Source of the DNA: JBCBWG01 sp036804185
Lineage (GTDB): Bacteria; Pseudomonadota; Alphaproteobacteria; Rhizobiales; Hyphomicrobiaceae
DNA length: 64,000 bases
Assembly: GCA_050330095.1 (NCBI GenBank)
Contig: JBHJOC010000018.1
Coordinates: forward strand, 13,542-77,541
Direction of reading: 5' to 3'
Below the pieces are notes generated by a model that was not told where the DNA came from, ran no database searches, and saw nothing but the letters and a program-made list of their open reading frames with translations. Position 1 is the first letter of the stretch, and the number at the start of each line of letters is the position of its first letter. Both the position numbers and the translations under genes were made by a program. This document shows positions 1 through 7,020 of this stretch, piece by piece.

Positions 1-544
1 CGCGGGTGAAGCTATCTTTCATTTCGCCGTCTCGGCCGATGCCCATGTCGCCTGTGGCCACGCCGTAGACGGCACCTGTTTCGTCGCGCAGAACCTCCGC
101 AGCAGCAAAGCCAGGATAGATCTCGACGCCGAGCGCCTCAGCCTGCTCACCGAGCCATTTCACAACGTTCGATAGCGCGACGACGTAGTTGCCATGATTG
201 CTCATCAGCGGCGGCATCATGAAACTGGGCAACCGCATCTCGCCCATCGGCCCGAGATAGTAGAATGTATCCCGGGTGACTGCGGTTTCGAGCGGCGCAC
301 CGCGGTCGCGCCAGTCGGGAAACAGCATCGCGAGACCAACCGGATCGATGACTGCACCAGACAGGATGTGCGCGCCGATCTCCGATGCCTTTTCAAGCAC
401 CACGACAGAGATGTCCTCACCCCGCTCAGCGGCTTGCTGCTTGAGGCGGATCGCAGCCGACAACCCGGCGGGACCGCCACCGACGATCACGACGTCGAAC
501 TCCATAGCCTCGCGAGCAGGCAGGGAGGATGTGTCAAGCGCCAT
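1..544 (-). CDS. Electron transfer flavoprotein-ubiquinone oxidoreductase, N-terminal part
   Basis: The reverse strand opens with ATG at 544 and runs off the left edge of the window, so about 181 residues are visible. After a short leader comes an FAD-binding Rossmann motif (VVIVGGGPAGLSAA, about residues 18-31), then SGAVIDPVGL and an NYVVALSNVVKWL segment, which are typical of ETF-QO. The family is a membrane-associated flavin/4Fe-4S enzyme that passes electrons from acyl-CoA and amino acid dehydrogenases, via ETF, to ubiquinone. The C-terminal iron-sulfur domain lies outside the window. It is divergent from the uracil-DNA glycosylase gene, with a spacer of about 290 bp to that gene's preferred start. 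Confidence 0.9.
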   Translation of the reverse strand, partial: MALDTSSLPAREAMEFDVVIVGGGPAGLSAAIRLKQQAAERGEDISVVVLEKASEIGAHILSGAVIDPVGLAMLFPDWRDRGAPLETAVTRDTFYYLGPMGEMRLPSFMMPPLMSNHGNYVVALSNVVKWLGEQAEALGVEIYPGFAAAEVLRDETGAVYGVATGDMGIGRDGEMKDSFTR

Positions 545-831
545 GGTTGAGGGCCTCGTTCAGCTTTGATTTCGGGACGACACGACGGGGTCGATGGCAA
601 AGGGCTAAGCCCTCGTCTTGCAGCAAGGCCACTTGCCACCGTCAAGAGATCAGGCTTGCTTATGTCGCAACTGGGTTATTGCGCAATTCGGATCAAGCTG
701 GCGCTCAACACCGCGCCGAAATGCCCCGGGTTAATGTGCCGCCACAGGGTGCACCTGACAGAGTAGGCTCGAGCGACAGGCGCTCCAAAGGCCCTCGCAT
801 CGCGTCGAGGCGTGAAGTCGAGAGGCTCCTC

Positions 832-1731
832 GTGAACGATGCCGAACGTACAATCCTGCTTCGCGCGCTGGCATGGCAGCACGCCATCGGCGTCGACGCG
901 GTCGTTGCAGACGATGCGTTGCCTTGGCCCGGCCATGGCGGACCACCGACGGTCTCGAGCTATCTGGACCAGAGCCTGAAAAGCGAGGCCGGCCGGGCCG
1001 TCGAAGGTTGGGCGCCCGCTCGACACGTGGTCGGTCGACAGGTGGCAGGGACGGGTCATGATGGTGGAACGCGGCAGGTCGAGGCTCGGCCCGAACAGGG
1101 CACCCGCGAGCCGGCCCGACCGGAGCCGGCGTCTGTCGGCGACGCTCTCCCTGCCTCTAATGCCTTGACGCTCTCCGACTTGCGCCGGTCACTCGAAGCC
1201 TTCGATGGCTGCGCGCTCAAGCGGACGGCGAAGAACCTCTGTGTGTTCCGGGGCGCAGAGCACGCGCGCGTCATGGTGATCGGCGAGGCGCCGGGACGAG
1301 ACGAGGATCTGCAGGGCCTTCCGTTCGTCGGGCGAGCTGGCGTGTTGCTCGACCGAATGCTCGCTGCAATCGATCTCGGACCAAGCGACGTGCACATCAC
1401 AAACGTTGTTTACTGGCGTCCCCCTGGAAACCGGACCCCGACCGACGTCGAAACAGCGGCATGCGCCCCGTTCCTTGACCGGCAGATAGCGCTCGTTGAT
1501 CCTAAAATCATTGTGCTGCTCGGTGGCGTGGCAGCCAAGACCATCCTCGGCACGACGCTCGGGATCACCAAAGTGCGGGGTTCGTGGCACGAGCTCACCG
1601 CGGGCGGCAAGGATCGGGCCGCAATCGCAACCCTGCATCCGGCCTACCTGCTGCGAACACCAGCCGCGAAGCGCATGGCATGGCTGGATCTTCTGTCCTT
1701 GAGGCAACGGCTCGACGGAGAGGCGCCATGA
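832..1731 (+). CDS. Uracil-DNA glycosylase, family 4 type
   Basis: A 299-residue protein that should excise uracil from DNA. Motif 1 is GEAPGRDEDLQGLPFVGRAG (about 151-170), followed by VYWRPPGNRTPT (about 193-204) and the catalytic-loop motif HPAYLLR (269-275). Residues 1-110 are a variable, low-complexity lead-in common in alphaproteobacterial members. Cysteines at 127, 137 and 211 could bind an iron-sulfur cluster, but I do not see the classical N-terminal CxxC pair. The reading frame is open upstream to 529, overlapping the divergent ETF-QO gene. I chose GTG 832 because GAGAGG precedes it at a suitable distance and the protein then starts with the usual ERTILLRALAWQ-like helix. The stop overlaps the next start as ATGA. 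Confidence 0.85.
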   Translation: MNDAERTILLRALAWQHAIGVDAVVADDALPWPGHGGPPTVSSYLDQSLKSEAGRAVEGWAPARHVVGRQVAGTGHDGGTRQVEARPEQGTREPARPEPASVGDALPASNALTLSDLRRSLEAFDGCALKRTAKNLCVFRGAEHARVMVIGEAPGRDEDLQGLPFVGRAGVLLDRMLAAIDLGPSDVHITNVVYWRPPGNRTPTDVETAACAPFLDRQIALVDPKIIVLLGGVAAKTILGTTLGITKVRGSWHELTAGGKDRAAIATLHPAYLLRTPAAKRMAWLDLLSLRQRLDGEAP

Positions 1732-2651
1732 CGGATCGAAACAATTCCGGGCATCCTGGCGCGCGACAAGAGCCGCCGGAGACGCGCGAACGCACCACAC
1801 CTCACAACCGCCTCGAGGCGGCTCTGTCGGCCCGCTTCGGCGATCTCAACGAGGTGTCCCGTGCGATCGGGAGCCTCGATGAGGCGCTCGCTCAGAGATT
1901 GGCCGACGTTGCCGCGCGGTCGTCACGCCGCACCTTTCGAGCCGACCCACCGCCGTTGGCCCTGATCGAGCTCCTGGCCGCCGTTTCACTTTCAGCGCCC
2001 TCGAAGAGCGATTTGCAGCAACGTGACATCATCGTGATGGACGATACGGCTCAACTTTCAGCACTCAAAGCGCTTCTGGCGGAGCAAGCCTGGATCGCCG
2101 GCGCCCCGGCGCTTGTGGTCTTCTGTGCCAACAACCGCAGGCAGCGCATGCTGCACGATATGACAGGCCACGCGTTCGCAAACGACCACCTCGATGCCTT
2201 CTTCAACGCCACCGTCGATGCGGCCGTTGCTCTGCAGGCCTTTGTCATGGTCGCAGAGACTGCGGGGCTTGGGTGTTGTCCGATCAGCGCTATCCGCAAC
2301 AAGCCCAGGGAGGTCTCGGACATTCTCGGGCTTCCCGATCACGTTTTTGCAATCGCCGGCCTCGCCGTCGGCTGGCCTGCGAGCGCTGGCGATATCAGCC
2401 CCAGGCTGCCGTTGGCAGCAACTCTCCACCGCGATAGGTACAACAGCGCGAATGATCGCGATCACATCGCAGCTTACGACACGCGGCGCGCCAGCCAGAG
2501 GCCGTTCAGAAGCCAAAGGCACGTCGGCCTGTTCGGCGAACTGCCGCAGGATCGCTATGTCTGGTCCGAAGACAAGGCCCGCCATTACGCCGTTCCCGAG
2601 CGCGACGACTTTGGTGATTTCGTAAGGTTGATCGGCTACACTCTCGACTGA
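1728..2651 (+). CDS. Nitroreductase-family FMN oxidoreductase
   Basis: A 307-residue cytoplasmic flavoprotein of the nitroreductase superfamily, expected to use NAD(P)H to reduce nitroaromatics, quinones or flavins. Visible family features are the phosphate-binding region LLAAVSLSAPSKSDLQQRD (about residues 80-100), a central stretch with DAAVALQAFVMVAETAGLG that forms the dimer-interface helix, and PISAIRNKPREVSDILGLPD. An N-terminal extension of about 50 residues precedes the fold. Its ATG overlaps the stop of the glycosylase gene (ATGA), so the two are almost certainly co-transcribed and translationally coupled. The substrate cannot be deduced. Confidence 0.85.
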   Translation: MTDRNNSGHPGARQEPPETRERTTPHNRLEAALSARFGDLNEVSRAIGSLDEALAQRLADVAARSSRRTFRADPPPLALIELLAAVSLSAPSKSDLQQRDIIVMDDTAQLSALKALLAEQAWIAGAPALVVFCANNRRQRMLHDMTGHAFANDHLDAFFNATVDAAVALQAFVMVAETAGLGCCPISAIRNKPREVSDILGLPDHVFAIAGLAVGWPASAGDISPRLPLAATLHRDRYNSANDRDHIAAYDTRRASQRPFRSQRHVGLFGELPQDRYVWSEDKARHYAVPERDDFGDFVRLIGYTLD

Positions 2652-2777
2652 GAGAAAATGATAAAATTCTCAAGCAAATTCAGACGTTAGTTTTTGCGAG
2701 ATCGCAGCAACTGCTGGTTGAGATGGAGAGCGGGCACTCAATGCTCGCACTTGACCCCTCTACAGCAGGCCCAACCG

Positions 2778-3272
2778 ATGCTGCCGACCTTGATTTTCGT
2801 ACCCGCTCGCATAGTCGCTGTGCGTCCGGCGGACCCGTCCGACGAGACCGCCGCGTGGACTGCGCTTTCGATTGTTATTGCACGCGCTGCGCCGGCTTCG
2901 CCGCCCTTGCAATATCTCGCGCTCTGCCTCTTGAAGCGACAACAGAACGGGGTCGAGAGTTTCGCGTTCGAGTTTGCCGTTGGCATCCCCATGCCACAGA
3001 TGCCGGATCAGGCTCTGCTCGAGAACCTGTCTGCGCTGCGTATCGAGGGCGGCGCACATGTCAGCCTCAATGGCTCGGTGCAGGCAGATGCGCCACTGAC
3101 CGAGCGCATCGTTCTCGCGCGCACCAGAGCTGCAGACCTCAGCCGCCTGGAGGTCCCCGATGACAGGCCGATCGTCGAGGTCCGCAAGGTGTCGAAACAT
3201 TCGAATGACGCGGTAGGCACGCCGGGCGAGATCATTCAGACGCTGGTGCCAGTGCGACCACTTTCCACTTGA
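2778..3272 (+). CDS. Hypothetical protein, doubtful
   Basis: An open frame of 164 residues from ATG 2778 (open upstream to TTG 2694) lying between the nitroreductase and moaB genes on the same strand. The composition is protein-like: a hydrophobic start, an alternating stretch near residues 60-75 and an acidic/basic C-terminal half. Third-position GC is about 70 percent, but the antisense frame scores similarly, and there is no good ribosome site. I recognise no family. An A+T-rich patch at 2652-2700 just upstream could be a promoter. It may equally be a decayed gene or non-coding DNA. Confidence 0.3.
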   Translation: MLPTLIFVPARIVAVRPADPSDETAAWTALSIVIARAAPASPPLQYLALCLLKRQQNGVESFAFEFAVGIPMPQMPDQALLENLSALRIEGGAHVSLNGSVQADAPLTERIVLARTRAADLSRLEVPDDRPIVEVRKVSKHSNDAVGTPGEIIQTLVPVRPLST

Positions 3273-3345
3273 GGATGAGAATAGGCCGTGGCTGCCTGAT
3301 GGACGCACCGAGCCGCGTGGCTGCGGCAAAGAGGAGTTGGCTGAC

Positions 3346-3897
3346 ATGGCAAAACTCGATGAGACGCGACCGTTCATCCCGCTGCGAATTGCCATTCTCA
3401 CCGTTTCAGACACGCGCGCCCTCGAGGATGACAGATCGGGCGGAACGCTGATCGACCTGTTGCGCCGCGACGGACATGAGCTTGCAGACCGAGCGATCGC
3501 CAAGGACGACGTGATGGAGATCAGGTCACGCCTCACGCAGTGGATCGACGACCGCTCGATCGACGCTGTGATCACGACCGGCGGAACCGGATTCACAGGG
3601 CGAGATGTTACACCGGAAGCCGTGAAGCCACTGCTCGAGAAAGAACTCGAGGGATTTGCAATCGTTTTCCACATGTTGTCTTACGATAAGATCGGCACAT
3701 CGACGATCCAATCGCGAGCTTGTGCTGGTGTTGTCCGCGGAACCTACGTGTTTTCGTTGCCTGGCTCGCCGGGTGCCTGCCGCGATGCGTGGGAGGGCAT
3801 CCTCAAATGGCAGTTCGACAATCGCCATAGACCCTGCAATTTCGTCGAAATGCGCCCAAGGCTCGAGGAGCATCGCCCTGCCATCGGGACAACCTGA
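3346..3897 (+). CDS. moaB: Molybdenum cofactor biosynthesis protein B
   Basis: A 183-residue protein of the MogA/MoaB fold, which adenylylates molybdopterin before molybdate insertion. Diagnostic segments are RIAILTVSDTR (about residues 13-23), the nucleotide-binding loop TTGGTGFTGRDVTPEA (about 80-95), and SRACAGVVRGTYVFSLPGSPGA near residues 125-147. ATG 3346 is preceded by GAGGAG at nine bases, which is better supported than TTG 3337. moeA, which acts in the next step, lies 1.5 kb downstream on the same strand beyond a repeat-rich spacer, so the two may be separate transcription units. Confidence 0.93.
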   Translation: MAKLDETRPFIPLRIAILTVSDTRALEDDRSGGTLIDLLRRDGHELADRAIAKDDVMEIRSRLTQWIDDRSIDAVITTGGTGFTGRDVTPEAVKPLLEKELEGFAIVFHMLSYDKIGTSTIQSRACAGVVRGTYVFSLPGSPGACRDAWEGILKWQFDNRHRPCNFVEMRPRLEEHRPAIGTT

Positions 3898-3904
3898 TCC
3901 TGCA

Positions 3905-4228
3905 CGTCCCCACTTTCCATCGTTTGTCTGTCACCCTCGTCAGACGCCGAAACGAACGTCGGAAAGCATAGGGCAATCGCACCATGATGACTCTCGTACC
4001 GCTTTTCGATCAGACGTCCCTCGTGTTCCGTCTCCGACACTTGGTTCCCTTTTCAGCACCCGATTGACCAAGCGTCGGAGGCACAGGGAACATGAGCAAC
4101 GTCATGAGTCTCCTGTTGATTTTGTCACTCACGCTTGGCAGGCGAGACTGCAGGAGGTGGGGACCAAGCGCGAGTGACGCAACACTAGCAGGCGCGTGTT
4201 GCGGATAATTGAGGGACTTCTGATCGGC
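3905..4228 (-). repeat. Interspersed repeat A, copy 1, interrupted by element B
   Basis: Reverse-oriented copy of repeat A. The distal hairpin starts near 3914 with TTTCCATCGTTTG and GTCTGTCACC and reaches CGGAAAGC near 3960; the middle part ends with TCTCGTACCGCTTTTCGATCAG at about 3992-4014. The terminal hairpin is split: its left arm GATCAGACGTCCC ends near 4020, and its right arm GGGACTTCTGATCGGCGG lies at about 4212-4229. Everything between is a second repeat (B) plus a small palindrome, CGCAACAC/GTGTTGCG, at about 4173-4193. Identity was judged by eye against the other copies. Confidence 0.8.
4018..4169 (-). repeat. Repeat B, copy 1, nested in repeat A copy 1
   Basis: About 150 bp that match, in reverse complement, the segment at 23755-23910 over nearly their full length (for example CGCTTGGTCCCCACC, CTGCAGTCTCGCCTGCC, GAGACTCATGA and ACCAAGTGTCGGAGACGG in both). 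Half of it is a long imperfect inverted repeat built on GTGTTCCGTCTCCGACAC and its complement, around a loop ending in GGGTGCT. It sits exactly in the loop of the terminal hairpin of an A element, so it probably inserted there or the two families recombine. Confidence 0.8.
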
Positions 4229-4501
4229 GGTCCTCGTCCGCCGGATGCGGCTCATGAAATCAGCGCAAGGCGCCCTACTGCGCGTGGCTGGATTGGGATC
4301 ATTTTTGCCCATGGGACCTGTCATGCGCCAGGCACCGATGGCAGTCACATACCAACGTGCCCGACAATGCGGCACCATTGGCTCTTGCAGCCGCGCGATC
4401 GAAAATCGCCTAGCCGCACGTCAGCACGGCCGGAAGGCTTACATACGGCACGGCGCCTCCAGCAGCCGTTATGCGACTTCTGTGTGACTGCTAAGAAACT
4501 G

Positions 4502-4531
4502 TTGGCAATCTGTCAAAAAACTGTGCATAAT
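4502..4531 (+). promoter_or_regulatory. Candidate sigma-70-type promoter
   Basis: TTGGCA at 4502-4507 and CATAAT at 4526-4531 are separated by 18 bp in a locally A+T-rich stretch containing a run of six A. It points at the 31-codon open frame starting at 4615. The match is inferred from consensus only; alphaproteobacterial promoters are variable. Confidence 0.35.
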
Positions 4532-4614
4532 TCCACCTGCATCCGTTGGCGTTAGGGCGAGCGCTGACGGTTGTGTTAGAGTTGTGTTCTGGTCATCGCG
4601 TGCGGGGTCGTGTG

Positions 4615-4710
4615 ATGGGTGCGCAAGAGTACTTTGTCGTCGTGATGGCGAGCGTGGTGCCGCCTCTGATTGGCGTTGCGTTTTTCATATGGACGCAGGG
4701 TCTCGTGTGA
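4615..4710 (+). CDS. Candidate small single-span membrane protein
   Basis: ATG 4615 to TGA 4710 encodes 31 residues. After a polar start (MGAQEYF) there is an almost continuous hydrophobic segment (VVVMASVVPPLIGVAFFIW, residues 8-26) and a short tail. This is the shape of the small single-pass subunits or regulators attached to larger membrane complexes, but I recognise no specific family. The frame stays open upstream (GTG at 4600 and 4612), so the start is uncertain and the ribosome site is weak. A candidate promoter lies about 85 bp upstream. Between two A repeats there is no other gene to claim this promoter. Confidence 0.4.
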   Translation: MGAQEYFVVVMASVVPPLIGVAFFIWTQGLV

Positions 4711-4972
4711 TTAAGGGTCCTCGGGGGCGGCCTGCCTATCGCGTGCGGCGAGCCGGACGTGGCCATCGAGAGGCTTAACACTGCGAGTTTTCGGCCGCAG
4801 AAGCGAGCAACGTAGCCCTTGAGACCCTGCTTTGCAAAGGGGCAGGCGGCTACGACGCGTCCAATCCTCCAACCGATAGCAGCTCCCCGACCTCGCGTTG
4901 CAGGGGATGCGCTGGCGGTTGGCCGTACGAGCATAAACCCAAAAGCGTGCTCTTGTGGTCCTTGGCGCTGGT

Positions 4973-5137
4973 CCCGCTGGTCAGACGTCCCAGCACCATC
5001 CGCAAACCCCCGCCGTCCAGGGACTTCCGATCGAAAAGCGGTACGAGCTCCAGTTTGCTGCCCGTACCCTTTGCTTTCCGAGGTTCGTTTCGGCGCCTGA
5101 CACGACTGTCACAGGACCTACGGAACGCGGGGATTAG
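4973..5137 (+). repeat. Interspersed repeat A, copy 2
   Basis: Full-length forward copy. The terminal hairpin arms are GGTCAGACGTCCC (from 4979) and CAGGGACTTCCGATCG (to about 5033). Then come AAAAGCGGTACGAG with its partner CCCGTACC (second stem) and CTTTGCTTTCCGAGGTTCG with CCTACGGAACGCGGGGA (third stem, ending near 5133). It diverges more from the consensus than the other full copies. It lies about 325 bp upstream of moeA. Confidence 0.8.
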
Positions 5138-5461
5138 CGGAACCCGTGACATCGCCATACGCGCGCCTTTGCGCATGACACTCCGCTTGCTTCGGCGCTG
5201 CAGTGTCGCGGGTTAATCGGCTGACTGCGCGCGCACTGTTCGCACTCATACTTCGCTATCGGGCGGCCTCGGCCTACGACTTGGCTCGACGCAAGCCCGG
5301 CGCTCGCGCCGGGCTTCGAGGACGCGCCTGATCACGGCGATCAGGGGGAACTGCACTCAAAAGTCACCGCACCCCGCGCTGCAGGCGCTTTCAGCGACAT
5401 TTGATCGGGGGTAGTAGGTTCGACACCAGACCCTCACAAGGCGCACTGCGGGGCGAGATCA
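5138..5461. other. Spacer upstream of moeA with a strong hairpin
   Basis: No credible reading frame. It holds a perfect 10-bp stem with a CTCG loop at 5293-5316 (AAGCCCGGCG/CGCCGGGCTT). There is no T tract after it on either strand, so a Rho-independent terminator is only possible, not shown. I found no tRNA or other structured RNA that I could identify here. Confidence 0.4.
5293..5316. terminator. Perfect 10-bp hairpin, possible terminator
   Basis: AAGCCCGGCG at 5293-5302 pairs exactly with CGCCGGGCTT at 5307-5316 around a four-base loop. Both flanks lack a run of T, so the strand and the function as a terminator are uncertain. It could also be a protein site or an RNA structure in the moeA leader. 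Confidence 0.4.
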
Positions 5462-6847
5462 ATGTCGGGCGATCGCACTCCATCGAACCAGAACCGGGAC
5501 CTGCCAGCCGACGCGCTGCCCGGGGTGCCGCGCCTGATCGACGATTGTTTCAGGCCCGACGACCCTTCACGCGCACTGATCTCGCACCAGGAAGCGATCG
5601 ATCGTCTGCGATCGCGCCTCGCTCCCGTTGCAGCCGCGGACGTCCTTCCAACCGAGCACGCGCTCGGGCGCATTCTCGCCGCAGATATGATCGCGCCCTT
5701 TCCCGTGCCAGCAGTCGACAACTCGGCCGTTGATGGTTTTGCCGTCGGCCGAGAGCATGCGCCCGCTGTGCCAGCCGACGGCATCACAACCGTTCGCCAC
5801 GTCGTTGGCGTCGCAAAGGCCGGCCATCCCTTTGAGCGCGCCCTCGAACCAGGAGAAGCCGTCCGGATCTTGACTGGTGCGCCCGTGCCCGAGGGCACCG
5901 AAGCCGTGGTGATGCGGGAGGATACAGCTGTCACGAGCAGTGCCGGGATCGACGGCGGCCCCGCTACGGTGTCGTGGGCGCGCGGGCACAAACCGGGGGC
6001 AAACATTCGCAGAGCCGGAGAGGATGTGGCGCAAGGCACAACACTCTTCCCAAGGGGGCATATCATCCGGCCTCAGGACATCGCAGCACTGGCGACAATT
6101 GGGATTGACCGGTATCCCTGCTATCGTCCACTGCGCGTCGCCATCGTCTCAACGGGCGACGAACTCGTGCCTCCGGCCAGTGCTCAGCCGAAGCCACCTA
6201 GACCGGGCCACGTCTATGATGCCAACAGCGGCATGCTCGCGGCGTTGGTGACACTCGCAGGTGCCATGCCAGAGCGCATCGGTATTGTCGAGGATCGCCC
6301 CGACGTGGTGCGCCACGTGTTGGCGGACGTTGCACGAAGATCGGATGTCATCATCACGAGCGGTGGGGCGAGTGACAGCAGCGAAGACCATGTCGCCAGC
6401 ACGCTTGCCACCCTCGGACGGCGGCATGAATGGTGGATCAACATCAAGCCCGGACGACCTGTGATCTTCGGCCAGATCGGGGCGACCGTGGTAGCCGGAC
6501 TGCCTGGAAATCCGGTCGCTGTCTTCGTCTGCTTCCTCCTCTACGTTTTTCCAATGCTGCGTACGCTTGGCGGCGCGCCATGGCCTGAGCCGACACGGCT
6601 CGAGCTTCCCGCTGCGTTCACGTTCCAGGGCCGGAAGGTCGGGCGGCGTGAGTATTGGCGTGGCTGGCTCGAGGAAACCGAACAGGGTCTCGTCGTCCAG
6701 AAATTCCCGCGCGACGGCTCTGGCCTCGTGAGCGGTCTGCGCGCGGCGACCGGCCTGATCGAAGTGTCAGAAGCGGCCGGCGATGTTCACCCAGGCACGA
6801 GGGTCACATTCATTCCGTTCACGAATTACGGGTTCGGGGGCCTCTGA
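5462..6847 (+). CDS. moeA: Molybdopterin molybdenumtransferase
   Basis: A 461-residue MoeA, which inserts molybdate into adenylylated molybdopterin. It begins with a linker of about 40 residues, then the MoeA N-terminal domains with the conserved PAVDNSAVDGFAV motif (about residues 81-93) and TGAPVPEGTEAVVMRED (about 138-154). The MogA-like central domain has STGDEL and the glycine-rich ITSGGASDSSEDHV (about 298-311), followed by KPGRPVIFG and GLPGNPVAVFV. A C-terminal beta-barrel domain completes it. ATG 5462 follows a GGGGCGAGA ribosome site. It works in the same pathway as moaB upstream. Confidence 0.95.
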   Translation: MSGDRTPSNQNRDLPADALPGVPRLIDDCFRPDDPSRALISHQEAIDRLRSRLAPVAAADVLPTEHALGRILAADMIAPFPVPAVDNSAVDGFAVGREHAPAVPADGITTVRHVVGVAKAGHPFERALEPGEAVRILTGAPVPEGTEAVVMREDTAVTSSAGIDGGPATVSWARGHKPGANIRRAGEDVAQGTTLFPRGHIIRPQDIAALATIGIDRYPCYRPLRVAIVSTGDELVPPASAQPKPPRPGHVYDANSGMLAALVTLAGAMPERIGIVEDRPDVVRHVLADVARRSDVIITSGGASDSSEDHVASTLATLGRRHEWWINIKPGRPVIFGQIGATVVAGLPGNPVAVFVCFLLYVFPMLRTLGGAPWPEPTRLELPAAFTFQGRKVGRREYWRGWLEETEQGLVVQKFPRDGSGLVSGLRAATGLIEVSEAAGDVHPGTRVTFIPFTNYGFGGL

Positions 6848-7020
6848 AGCCCTGCCCCATGGCGAAGTCGCAAGGCGCTGTTTGAAGTCCAGCCTCGTCA
6901 AGAACACGCGCCAGCCCGATTGTTGCCGACGCCACGCCCGAAACCCTGATTACCGGCTTCTGGGTGCGCGAGTTCGGCGCGCTGATGCTTTGGGGCCTAA
7001 AGCGGAAGGGGACCGTTCGG

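Noticed and set aside
2760..3674. Minus-strand open frame of 304 residues
   Set aside because: Overlaps moaB in antisense and has Ser/Arg-rich composition; not preferred over the plus-strand frame, although part of the region remains uncertain.
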